Shown here in pieces: positions 11,175 through 21,658 of a stretch of 64,000 nt of DNA. Both the position numbers and the translations under genes were made by a program. How positions within the stretch are numbered: the first letter of the stretch is position 1; every line of letters begins with the position of its first letter. The stretch is from positions 61,054,672-61,118,671 of the forward strand of contig JAQMRL010000003.1 of the NCBI GenBank assembly GCA_035578175.1, written 5' to 3'. The stretch is from Catonia carolina (Eukaryota; Arthropoda; Insecta; Hemiptera; Achilidae). The notes beneath the pieces are model-generated. The model saw only the letters and a list, made by a program, of their open reading frames with translations. It had not been told where the DNA came from and made no database searches.

Positions 11175-11570
11175 GTGTTGTTTAGGTCATCAGCCGAAAG
11201 GCTGGTTTGAACCTGTAGAGGTTTTTTACTAAGTAAAAAGAGGAGTGAGGTGGTTTACAATTGCCTTCCTCACTGAATGGAAAAGTACGCTTATCAGCAT
11301 GCCGGGCCCTCTGAAAAGCACATATTTTCCACTCTGCAAATGACACCTTCACTTCATTCACCACAGTGTCTTGCTTTATATTGAAATTCATTACTTTCAG
11401 AGGAGATAACTCTAATTATTGTCTTTTACACCTCTATTTCTTCTGTTCTTAAATGATTCAGTCATTTAATTGGCTGACCATGTGATAAGAAACAGAACTA
11501 TTTATTTTAGCTCTGCAACGAACAGATTGAGTGTAAATAATCTGACAGTCCACCTGTCTTTTATGGGCAT
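11175..11570 (+). mobile_element. Family B SINE-like element, tandem copy 2
   Basis: This is a second head-to-tail copy 13 bp after the first, ending TTTTATGGGCA. The following AATTTTGGAG again resembles the target-like flank, so the pair may have arisen by reinsertion into its own target or by unequal exchange. Confidence 0.7.
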
Positions 11571-11599
11571 AATTTTGGAGGAATTATGCGGAATGACTC

Positions 11600-11790
11600 A
11601 CCATAGGCTATTCGTTACCACAAGGCATTGTGCTGGAAGTAATACGTGGAAAACTAGGATCTGGCAGAAGAAATCGTGGCCGAAATTTGAGAACTTAATA
11701 TGGAAAAAGCTCAGAAGAGCTATTTTGCAGAGCAACGAACAAAGTGAGAATTGCTATGGTGGTCGCCAACTTTCGGAACGGATAGGCATC
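11600..11790 (+). pseudogene. LINE polyprotein C-terminal end
   Basis: The plus strand reads a degraded stretch containing SSEELFCRATNKVRIAMVVA and then NFRNG followed by a stop. That is the typical last segment of a common insect LINE reverse-transcriptase polyprotein. Upstream codons contain stops. Only the 3' end survives, as expected for a 5'-truncated insertion. Confidence 0.6.
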
Positions 11791-12077
11791 TGAAGTAGAA
11801 AAAGATTATGTTCAGTGGAACATAACTAGTAAATAATATTATTTTTAAGGCCATTTGCGAATTTTTCCGAAATTCTCACATCTAGCACACTCATAAAAAA
11901 ATGGATCTTAATTCAAAAACGAACTGCACGGTTACAAAGAAAATACCTTTCTGGAAGCTATAAAATAGCAACAAATTAAGTCTCACTCCAGACTTTCTTA
12001 ATATGTTAACAAAACAGAACCAGCTAGGAGAGACGGCAGCCTGGCGGTAGCCCAACACTATGAACCGCTAGGCGAGT

Positions 12078-12360
12078 CCCTAGCACTAAATGTGTTAAGA
12101 ACAGAAGAGGTAGAGGTGTAAAAGACACTAGTCAAAGTTATCTCCTCTGAGAGTTATGAATTGTACAGCCAGACCCTGTAGTGAATGAAGTGAAGGTGTC
12201 ATTTGCAGAGTGGAAAGAAGATGCTTTTTAGAGGGCCTGGTAAGCTGATAAGCGTTTCCACTCAGTGAGGAAGGCATGGTAAACCACCTACTCCTCGTTT
12301 TACTTAGTAAAGCCTCTAGAGGTTCAAACCAGCCTTTCGGCTCATGATTTAAACAACAAT
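12078..12360 (-). mobile_element. Family B copy, truncated
   Basis: Reverse copy ending with the complement of TTGTTTAAATCATGAGCCG at 12360. It lacks the terminal ~100 bp, including the GGGCA end. It abuts a family A copy whose start is missing. Confidence 0.65.
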
Positions 12361-12390
12361 ATGTCAATGAAACGTAAGTGTAGTCTACAG

Positions 12391-13270
12391 TATAAGGAAG
12401 GAAAGTATTGTTTTCATGTCAATTTTTCGAAATCGAGTTTTCCCCTGAACCCAAAAAAACGTGTTTTTAGCGATTGGTCTGTGTGTGTGTGTGAACAGAA
12501 TATCTCAAGAACGGAACATCGTACGAACTTGAAACTTAAAACTTAAGTTAGACACCACTACCGGACCCGACACGGACATTTTCATCAAAATCGGTCAACC
12601 GGAAGTAGTTGTTTATTCGTGTAATTTTTCACTTTTTGCAATTTTCTCAAAAAGGGCTTCTACAATTTTAAAAAAAATTGCCTCACTACATTTTTTATGC
12701 TCTACAAGGGTAGGCGCCATGTCTGCTGAAATTCTTGGGGAGGTTGTTTTCTTGTAAAAAATTGTTTTCTTTAAGATTACAACTTAAATATGCCTTTTAT
12801 CGCAAAAAATGTATATAATAAAATTTGTAGAGAATTTTAAATCCTACAACTTTTATTTTAAACATTTTTTGTATAACGCTTAGTTTAGCGGTAATAAGCG
12901 ATTTTCTGTTTTTTTCTCACGAAAACTTGTAAAAAAATCGATTTTTTAAAGATTTCAGCCTTAGTATGCATTTTACGACAAAAGTGTGTATAATCAAATT
13001 TATAGGAAATTAACAGATCTACAACTTTTATTTAAAGCATTTTTCTTTACAGAGCCTAGGAGTTTAGCGTGAAAAGTGATTTTCCGTATTTTTAAGCCAA
13101 ACTGAGGTTGATTTTCATTTTACATCTTTCACTCATGATTAAAATTAGGTTGTATCTTTTGAGGTTAGTTTTTGTTTATTTCTAATGTTTTATTATTAAT
13201 ATTTGGTTATATTGTTCATAATTTTCATTGGCAAGACAAAGTCGTATGAGTGTTTCACACCAGATTTTTT
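12391..13270 (+). mobile_element. Family A copy, 5'-truncated
   Basis: Forward copy beginning at TATAAGGAAGGAAAGTATTG and running to CACCAGATTTTTT. A short GTGTGTGTGTGTG tract sits at the family microsatellite site (12481-12492). The internal AAAATTTGTAG..CTACAACTTTTA pair is present. Confidence 0.75.
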
Positions 13271-14085
13271 AAATTTGTTTTCCTTCTTTTAATATTAAAT
13301 GCATAGCGGTAATAGATCGTTATTAAAAAAGGTTGTTATAAAATCCGAACTGCCTTTGGTCCCAGTACGTTTGGATTTTCGAATTTTCTAGTGTATTCGT
13401 AATAGTTAAAAACCTTGAGCCATTCATTTCTATTACATATTATGAATGGTAAAATAAGAAATCTGATTGATTTAAATAACACTTTAAATAGGCCTATGTA
13501 AGCAAGAGGTTAAACATTATTTATAGACGGATAACTAGAAAATAGGGTTCGTATGGGAACGATAACTGTAATAAATCTAACGAAGTGTACCGGTAACGGA
13601 ATGAAAATGAACACTTACAACGATTGAAGAATATTGAATCAAATGAACCCTTTCGGTTCGTCTTCATCGTAATAAATAACCGATTGGAAAAAGAGAAAGA
13701 GATTGTTTAAAAGCGAGAAAGAATGGTCAAGTATGGAAGACCAGTCGTGGTGTGATTTGGAAGATAAAGTCTGTGGACAGGCTAACATTACACAACAGAG
13801 GCGTTAAACTGGCTCACGATCTGACACCGACCACTTTCCGTCATCAATCTAATCGTTCGGAGCGGTGCGGCTCGCACAAGCCAAACTTAAATCTAAAATA
13901 ATGCTTCGTTCCATGTTGTAGACTGTAATTATTATTTCAAGAACTAAACAAGAATGACTGAATAAAATGAATATGATAATGTAGAAGAATCGTAGTCAGT
14001 CACTGGACTAGTGGCTAGACTGCTAATTACAAAATTAAAATAAAATATCGTATTAATTTTCATTTAAAATTTTTAATATGTTATA
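13271..14085. other. No recognisable feature
   Basis: Somewhat less AT-rich near 13740-13890, but without a supported ORF or repeat terminus. Confidence 0.4.
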
Positions 14086-14095
14086 ATAATACAAT

Positions 14096-14492
14096 TTGCC
14101 TATAACGGGCAGGTGGAGTGTTAAATTAATTGCACTCGATCTGCTGGTTCCAGGGCAACATAAAATAGTTCGGTTTTGTGTCACATAGTCAGTCACATAT
14201 GACTGAATTATTTAAGAACAGAAAAGGTAGAGGTGTAAAAAACACAAGTCAGAGTTATCTCCTCTAAGAGTTATGAATTTCATCATACAGCCACAACGTT
14301 TGGTGAATGAAGTGATGTATCATTTGCAGGGTGGAAAGTAGGTACTTTTCGGAAGACCTGGCATGCTGATAAGCGTACTTTTCCCTTCAGTGAGAAGGCA
14401 TAGAGAGAATAGTAAACCACCTCCTCCTCGTTTTTACTTAGTAAAACCTCTAAAGTTTCAAACCAACTTTTCGGCCGTTGACCTAAAATCAC
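14096..14492 (-). mobile_element. Family B copy with 11-bp target duplication
   Basis: AATAATACAAT is present at 14085-14095 and 14493-14503. The element starts TTGCCTATAACGGGCAGG and ends ACCTAAAATCAC on this strand. The insertion point overlaps the left end of the Tigger-like element at 14500. Confidence 0.8.
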
Positions 14493-14657
14493 AATAATAC
14501 AATACAATCTCGTTCATCCGGATGCCTGGATTATCCGGACCAATCCGGATAGAAAAATATTCATAAAATTGTGATATCCCACGTAGATTATTTGCATAAT
14601 ATTGCTAACTAGATACATTATTATAAATTCTATATATCCCATACAGTATTGCACACT

Positions 14658-15050
14658 TGTTGAAGTGATCAGCCGAAAGGCTGGTTTGAACCTCCAGAGG
14701 ATTTACTAAGTAAAATTGGATTGAGGTGGTTTACCATGCCTTTTTCACTGAATAGAAAATTATGCTTATCAGCATGCCAGGCCCTCCGAAAAGCATCTGC
14801 TTTCCACCCTGCAAATGCTTTCCACCCTTAATTTCATTCACCATAGGGTCTGGCTGTATAATGAAATTCATTACTCTCAGAGGAGATAACTCTGACTAGT
14901 ATCTTTTACACCTCTGTCTCTTCTATTCTTAAATGCTTCAGTCATATAATTATCTGACCACGTGATAAGAACAGAACTATTTTTTATAGCCCTGAAACTA
15001 AAAGATCGAGTAAAATAATTTAACAATCCACCTACCTGTTAAGGGCATAA
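14658..15050 (+). mobile_element. Family B copy inside the Tigger-like element
   Basis: Forward copy with CATCAGCC-type head, the CTCAGAGGAGATAACTCTGA block and the TTAAGGGCATA end. ATTGCACACTT and ATTGTGCACTT on the two sides look like a target duplication that has since diverged. Confidence 0.7.
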
Positions 15051-15186
15051 TTGTGCACTTATTAAAGTTTAAATACTCAAAGTGTACAGTTATAGTTTAT
15101 ACTGTACTGTCAAAGCATTATTACCTCGAGCTAAAGATCACACACAAGTTACTGTATTGCTGTTTATTGTAGTTGCTGTATTTGCA

Positions 15187-15330
15187 TGGCGGTGTCACAG
15201 CTGGACAACATCAATTTGAAGCAGCAGCCTGACATCACACCGACTGAACTTATGATGGTGAAACAATTGCGCGATCGTGGTGTTTTTAAACGTTGTACTA
15301 AAATAAAGGCAACACTTTTTTTAATAGTGT
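15187..15330 (+). pseudogene. Possible Tigger transposase C-terminal remnant
   Basis: The frame MAVSQLDNINLKQQPDITPT then ELMMVKQLRDRGVFKR resembles the (T/S)D/E-L-M..K..RD..KR ending of pogo/Tigger transposases, after which the frame drifts into a hydrophobic tail. This agrees with the Tigger-like left end at 14500. The match is short and made from memory of the family pattern only. Confidence 0.35.
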
Positions 15331-15481
15331 ATTTATTTTGCAATAAGTTTTTTTTATAAATATTATTATAAACTTTAAGCCAAGATGAGAAAATCTGAGT
15401 AATATCCTTAGAATTGAAATATAAATCACACTCAGTAGTGTGTTTCAAAAAGACTAAACTGTGAAGACAATAATATGTATA

Positions 15482-16410
15482 TACGAGGTGTGGCTATTAA
15501 ATAACGAGACTGACGTCGTAAAAAAAAATATTTTAATTTTATACATAATCACTTATTGTCACCTTCAATATACACTCCTTCTCTATCCCTACAACGCTCC
15601 ATGCGAATTTTCCATTGTTGGAAACAGTGATGGAAGTCATCTTCTGTCAGCTCTTTCAGGACACGTGCCACTTTCTCTTTTACAGATTCAACAGACTAAA
15701 ATCTTGTCCTTTTTAATGCAGATTTCACCTTAGGGAACAGCTAGAAGTCACTTGGTGCAAGATCTGGTGAATAAGGTGGATGTTCTAACTCTGAGATGCT
15801 GTTCTTGGCTAGGAACCTCTTGATAGATAACTCGGAATGAGCTGGCGCATTGTCTTGGTGGAGAACCCATGATTTGTCCTTCCACATTTTGGGGCGTTTC
15901 TTCCTTACTCTTTGACGTAGTTTAGAAAGTACCTCAAGGTAGTAATATTGATTAATTGTTTGACCTTCAAGAACCCAGTGAAGGAACACAATCCCATGGA
16001 TATAAAAAAAGCAATCATCATTGCTTCAAATTTTGACTTGCTCATTTGAGCTTTTTTGGCTCTCGGTGAAGTTCGGCTCTTCCAGTGCATGGATTGGAGC
16101 TTTGTTTCCGGATCATAAGTAAAAACCACGTTTCATCACATGTTATTATCTTCTACCTGTTCCCTAAGGTGAAATCTGCATTAAAAGGGACAAGATTTGA
16201 GTCTGTAGAAGCTGTAAAAGAGAAAGCGGCACGTGTCCTGAAGGAGCTGACAGAAGATGACTTCCAGCACTATTTCCAACAATGGAAAATTCGCATGTAG
16301 CGGTGTAGGGGATAGAGGAGTGTATATTGAAGGTGACAATAAGTGATTATGTATGAAATTAAAATTAAATTTTTTACGTCAGTCTCGTTATTTAATAGCC
16401 ACACGTCGTA
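15482..16410 (-). mobile_element. Rearranged mariner with long inverted ends
   Basis: The terminus TACGAGGTGTGGCTATTAAA at 15482 is mirrored by TAGCCACACGTCGTA ending at 16410, each with terminal TA. The inverted ends are not the usual ~30 bp: about 250 bp at each side (15484-15740 and 16150-16408) are complementary and both derive from the 3' coding end of the transposase. The 5' end of the gene has been replaced by an inverted copy of the 3' end. A deleted relative with the same junction is at 58419-58915. Confidence 0.85.
15553..16140 (-). pseudogene. mariner transposase, N-terminus missing
   Basis: The minus strand retains the catalytic half: a TCDETW-type first motif near 16130, then YDPETKLQSMHWKSR, HQDNAPAH, and YSPDLAPSDF with the spacing expected of a D,D34D mariner. 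The N-terminal helix-turn-helix DNA-binding domain is absent. At least one frameshift separates the ETKLQSMHWK part from the NQYYYLEVL part (near 15960-15990), and stops occur near 15700. Past the first motif the upstream sequence is the inverted 3' end of the same gene. It cannot encode a working transposase. Confidence 0.85.
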
Positions 16411-16439
16411 CATTGTGACTATATCTAACAGGAAAGTGT

Positions 16440-16467
16440 GTTCGAGAATTCTCGAGAAGTATATTTA
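16440..16467 (+). promoter_or_regulatory. Heat-shock-element-like palindrome with TATA motif
   Basis: TTCGAGAATTCTCGAGAA gives four alternating 5-bp heat-shock-factor units (TTC..GAA..CTC..GAA) with one mismatch, and contains the perfect palindrome TCGAGAATTCTCGA. TATATTTAAAT follows at 16460. No ORF follows within 1 kb, so a promoter role is inference. Confidence 0.35.
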
Positions 16468-17412
16468 AATGGTGTTAATGTAAATATTATAGTTAGTATT
16501 AAATAATAAATAGGGTTTCTAAGAAACAGAAATATAACTCATAAATGGTTGAGTATAGTATAGGTCTGCCCATTGTTGAACGGCTACCTAAAGGAGTCGG
16601 GTATCTATTTAGACAATTGGCTCTTTTTGTAACCATTCTATCAGTTATAATGAGTTCTTTATATTTTGTAACAATTTGTATTTTTATTATTAAATAGAAA
16701 ATCTCTGTCCTTTTCGTGACTTCAATAGCTCGTCTAAATAAGGGAGCACGCCGTTTTGGAGTTTTAGTATTGATCTATCATCGACAAGTTTTAATCTGTT
16801 AGTGAGTTCTACTCGGTACGAGTATGTCTGTGAAGACATTCAGCGTAAATTGTAAACACGTACAATCGTTGTTAACTTTGTACGTAGGATTTAGTTTATT
16901 TAATGTTATCAATCTATTTTAATTAGTTCGTTATTTATTCTTAAAAAGAAAATGTTTTAATTTAATTTACAGTAATTTAACTGTAGTAATATTGTAATTC
17001 ATTTGTAGATTTAAGTAGCGTAATTAATTGTCATAGTGCTTATAAATATTTGTTTGTGATTTTAAACGACAATTTGTTAATTATTTAATTTACCCAGATC
17101 CCTAAACGGAGCTTAGAACTAAGTGCCACAATATATAAAACTACACTTGATGAACTGTGAGTCAACAACTTGAAACACAAAGTTGTTAACGTTGAAGATG
17201 ACGATGAGCATGATAGAGATAATAATGATGTCGATTATGAGATGACTATGATTAGTAGTAGAATTGTAACAAATAATAATGGTAGGACAATGAATTCGTT
17301 TAAATAGGTTTTGACAAACGCTTCTCGAAATAGCGATCAAAGTTCATTTAATTGTAGTTGATTGGATGGGTGGATTAGGGTAGAGAATTTTATTATGTTA
17401 CTACGCCTATTG
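16468..17412. other. No supported gene
   Basis: AT-rich. A small inverted motif TACTCGGTACGAGTA occurs near 16810. There is a 33-codon frame at 16823, but no recognisable product. Confidence 0.35.
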
Positions 17413-18364
17413 TTTTTTACTTTCTCTTGCCTATATGAATATATAGGAAGGAAAGTATTATTTTCATGTCGATTTTTTGAAATCGAGTTTTCACCGGATC
17501 TACACGTTTTCAGACCCCCTGAATCCAAAAAGCATGTTTTTAGCGATTGGTCTGTGTGTATGTCTGTGTGTGTGTGTATGAGCAGAATATCTCAAGAACG
17601 GAACATCGTACAAACTTGAAACTTAAAACTTAAGTTAGAAACCACTAGATGACCCGACTTGAACATTTTCATCAAAATTGGTCAACCGGAAGTAGTAGTT
17701 TATTCGTGTAATTTTTCACTTTTTTGCGATTTTCTCAAAAACGGTTCCTACGATTTTATTAAAAATATCGCCTCATTTACTAAATTTTTTATTCTCTACT
17801 ATTTCTGCTACTATTCCTGCTGAAATTCTTGGTGAGGCTGTTTCCTCGTAAAGAAATTGTTGTTTTAAGATTGCGACTTTAATATGCATTTTAGTCCAAA
17901 AATGTATCTTGTAAAAGTTGTAGAGAATTTAAAATTCTACTACTTTTATTTCAAACATTTTTTTTGTATAACGCTTAGTTTAGCGGTAATTAGGGATTTT
18001 CTGTTTTTTTTTCTCACGAAATCGTGTAAAAATCGATTTTTTTAAAGATTTTAGCCTTATTATGCATTTCACGTGAAAAAGTATAATCAAATTTATAAGA
18101 AATTAAAAGATCTACAACTTTTATTGAAGCAGATTTCCTCTACAGAGCCTAGTTTAGCGTGAAAGAGTGATTTTCCGGATTTTTAAGCTAAACTGCGGTT
18201 GATTTTCATTTTGCGTCTTTCACTCATGATTAAAATAACATTATGTTTTTCGAGGTTAGTTTTTTTGTTTATTTCTAATGTTTTATTACTAATGTTAGGT
18301 TATACTGGTCATTATTTGCATTGGAAAGAGAAATATGTGTGAGTGTTTCACGCCAGATTTTTTT
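17413..18364 (+). mobile_element. Family A element, near full length
   Basis: Best forward copy. It opens TTACTTTCTCTTGCCTATAT and closes with GTGAGTGTTTCACGCCAGAT. A GTGTATGTCTGTGTGTGTGT tract sits at the microsatellite site (17553-17580). The central AAAGTTGTAG..CTACTACTTTTA pair and the AATCGATTTTT core are present. Confidence 0.8.
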
Positions 18365-19224
18365 ATTACATTTTGGCTGATCTTATTCATTAGATATTTT
18401 TAGCAAAGTGTAGGAAATACGACTTTCGATTTTTTATTTATTCTCAATTATTCGTCACTATTCTTGAAATTTTATGAAGTGTTACTAATAAAAGAGCTGA
18501 ATTCTCTATTGGTTCAATTCAGTAATAAATTATATGTGAAACCATTGTGATTACAGTGTGTTACTATGTTATAACCTATTGTAAGTAAGAGTTGATGAAT
18601 TATTTAATTTGTGATTGGTCATATTCTTTTTAGTTAAGTTTTGTTTAATTCTTAAATTTTTAATAACATTTTGGCTTAAGTCTTAGTCTATTTAATCTTT
18701 ACGTTTAGTCTGTGATAAAGTTGCATTATTTTGCTCACAGTACTTTTGTAGGAAGTAGGCCCTACTGTTAAACCGATACTGGCTTTTAATATTGAATGGA
18801 AATTTAAGTCGATTGAAGAAGTTGGTGTTGTATCAGAACTTGAAAATTTATAGTACTGACACGAATAATAATTTTTATGGTAACGAACGAATAAACTTGC
18901 CCATAATACCTTATTATACTGAATGGGTGCGCCTGTATTATAGTGTCTGAACCACTCCTACCCCAACAATACATAATACTTAGGCGGATATTACATTAGC
19001 ATCACACTTCTTGGTCAGTTAGGTATTGGTCAGGTATACAAAATCACGGACAGGAAACTATATCAATGAATATTCTTTCACGCAAACGGAATTAAGTAAT
19101 TTGATTCCTTATTCAAAAATAAAATTTAATCAAATTCGCTGCTTAGGGGAGACTGTACGATGGTTTTGAATGAAAATTTCGATTTAATGGAACTTCCAGA
19201 AAACATTATATTACATCAAAAAAA
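18365..19224. other. No recognisable feature
   Basis: AT-rich sequence without a supported ORF, terminal repeat or RNA. Confidence 0.4.
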
Positions 19225-19475
19225 TACGAGGTATGGCTATTAAATAACGAGACTGACGTTGTAAAAAATTTTATTTTAATTTTATTTATAATCACTTATT
19301 GTCACCTTCAATATACATTCCTTCTCTATCCCTACAACGCTCCATGCAAATTTTCCAATGTTGGAATCAGTGCTGGAAGTCATCTTCTGTCAGCTCCTTC
19401 AGGACACGAGCCGCTTTCTCTTTTACAGCTTCCACAGACTCAAATTTTGTCCCTTTTAATGCAGATTTCACCTTC
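19225..19475 (+). mobile_element. mariner end fragment
   Basis: TACGAGGTATGGCTATTAAA starts a copy of the mariner terminal ~250 bp, complementary to the transposase C-terminal codons as in 15482-15740. It stops abruptly at TTTCACCTTC, where family A sequence begins. Confidence 0.8.
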
Positions 19476-19608
19476 GTGAAACGTTCGTGTCGGGTTCGGT
19501 AGTGGTGTCTAACTTAAGTTTCAAGTTTCAAGTTCGTACGATGTTCCGTTCTTGAGATATTTTGTTCGCACACACATACACGCACGCACGCGCGCGCGCG
19601 TGCGCGCG

Positions 19609-19642
<34 letters not shown>

Positions 19643-19775
19643 GAAATCAAACCTGCTTTTTTGGATTCAGGGATCTGAAAACGTGTAGATCCGGTGAAAA
19701 CTCGATTTCGAAAAATCGACATGAAAACAATACTTTCCTTTCTATATACTCATGTAGGCAAGAGAAAGTAAAAAC
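19476..19775 (-). mobile_element. Family A terminal fragment with CG-rich microsatellite
   Basis: Starts at TTCGTGTCGGG next to the mariner breakpoint and runs through a 78-bp CA/CG tract (19565-19642) to GGCAAGAGAAAGTAAAAAC. Confidence 0.75.
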
Positions 19776-20335
19776 GGTTTGAAATAAATGTTGTAAATTT
19801 TTAAATTGTCTTCAACTTTTATTATGCTTTACTCTTTTGCCTAAAATACATATTAAGGCTGCAATCTTAAAAAAAGGAAGCATTTTTTCTACGAGGGAAC
19901 AGCCTCTCCAAAATTTCAGCAGATATGGCGCCTACCGTATCTTGTTGAGCCAAACAATGTAGTATGAGGCGATTTTTAAAAAAAATCGTAGAAGCCCTTT
20001 TTGAGAAAATCGCAAAAAAGTTAAAAATGACACGAATAAACTACTACTTTCAGTTGACCGATTTGGATGAAAATGTTCGTGTCGGGTCCGGTAGTGGTAC
20101 CTAACTTAAGTTTCAAGTTTCAACTTTGTACGATGTTCCGTTCTTGAGATATTTTGTTCACACAGACACACACACACACACATGCGCGCGCACACACCAA
20201 TCCCTAAAAACATGTTTTTTGGGCTTAGGGGGTCTGAAAACGTATATCCGGTGGGAACTCGATTTCGAAAAATCGACATGAAACAATACTTTTCTTTCCA
20301 ATTTACTGTATTCATATAGGCAAGAGAAAATAAAA
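19776..20335 (-). mobile_element. Family A truncated copy
   Basis: Reverse copy beginning in the middle of the family at the TTGAAATAAATGTTGTA block and ending GGCAAGAGAAAATAAAAAC. It has a CA tract at 20157-20195. It directly follows another family A end, giving a head-to-tail pair. Confidence 0.7.
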
Positions 20336-20715
20336 ACAGTATAAGATTTATTACAAATATAATGAAAGACAAAGGTTTAATTTATATTGCTTAACAAAAA
20401 GTCTTTTAAGTGCCTCTATTTTAGCATCTGCATTGTACCATTATATACTACCAATAAAATGATTAGTAAATATTTTTTGTGTGATTCTCGTATGACGTTT
20501 CTCTTATTCTACTCTAAAAATTTTAAATCTCTTTTTTAACTGTTGATATGAATAGAGTTTTGTAAATGAGATAGTTTGTGATTTGCCTGGGCGCTGCTGT
20601 TGGAGCTCGGAGAACCTTAGACTACAAACGCTGAATAATATGGATATTTAAGTTATTGGATGCGCTCCATTACTGGATAAACTAATATTTTTCTGTCCCA
20701 TTCTATTATGTTTAA

Positions 20716-21498
20716 CAGGTTGACTCCCGTGAGACACTTATATGTCTCTCACCAGATCTGTTTAATTTATTTTTGAGAGACTGATCCGTCTCTCACGGAA
20801 TAGTGTTTTTAATAAAATCGTGAGATGGACGGGATGTTCGTTTGCATTGAATTGTGTACTGAGGTGTTGGAAATTAGTTCAAAAAACATATCCCCAGGCA
20901 TGGTTTATGGTTTACTTGATCCGATCGAGTCAAAAATGAGTTGGTGACACTTGAAAGCTTAATATTACTATTACATAATATTTACTATTATTATACTTTA
21001 TTATTGCATTATTAATCATGTTTAATAATATTATATAATTAAAAATCATTTCATCTTTTAATTTTTGATGGTTTTTATATTGCAATATTTTTTGCATTGT
21101 AAAAGTTAACTCTGATCGGTGCCTCTATATAGACAACTGGTACTCAAGTTTACCACTCGCCGTAAAACTGCTTGATAGAGAGACGCATCAACGATATTTA
21201 TGTAGTTTTACTTAAAAGTAGCCCGAAGTAAATTACTTATATAATACATATAATTTTTATAGAAATACAAGTAAAATTTCAGTGAGACACACATCAGTTT
21301 TTCACACTAAATTTTATTTTTTTACTCTTGAGTACCTACCTAATCAGTCTCTCGCCTACAAAAACAGCGCCAAAAAATTAAGCCTTGCAATACTCTAGAT
21401 TTGAAAGAAAATTAAATTAAAAAAAGCAAAGGAACCATAAAATAAGTAGGCTATGGGTTTTTAAGCAAAACTGCAAAATTGTTTTGGGAGTCAACCTG
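20716..21498. mobile_element. piggyBac-like MITE
   Basis: TTAA flanks both ends (20712-20715 and 21499-21502). The terminal inverted repeat is CAGGTTGACTCCC. Repeated GAGAGAC / GTCTCTC motifs near both ends form subterminal inverted repeats. No transposase is encoded in 783 bp, so it is non-autonomous. Confidence 0.8.
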
Positions 21499-21658
21499 TT
21501 AAAACACGTATTAACTAATATTTATATTTAGCGTATGGCTTTCCAAGACATTTAAAAAAATCAGCATCATAATTGTTATATATTGGGATCAAATATGACC
21601 CTCTGTCTAATCTATCTGTCTAAATATGTACATACAGTACGTAATTATAAAAACATGC

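Larger units (their letters stand above)
14500..15330 (+). mobile_element. Tigger-like element remnant, interrupted by family B
   Basis: Left end CAATACAATCTCGTTCATCC, followed by repeated CCGGAT motifs, is the usual pogo/Tigger style. The same sequence recurs inverted at 50725-51030, which allows family recognition across the family B insertion at 14658-15050. A possible transposase C-terminal remnant lies at 15187-15330. The right terminal repeat is not found; a mariner follows at 15482. Confidence 0.5.

Noticed and set aside
11182..12367. Short frames in family B copies, including similar ones near 34.8-35.2 kb
   Set aside because: They recur only because the element recurs; frames are not conserved between copies and no domain is seen.
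16085..16300. Plus-strand 71-codon frame as a separate gene
   Set aside because: It is the inverted copy of the mariner transposase C-terminus created by the palindromic rearrangement.
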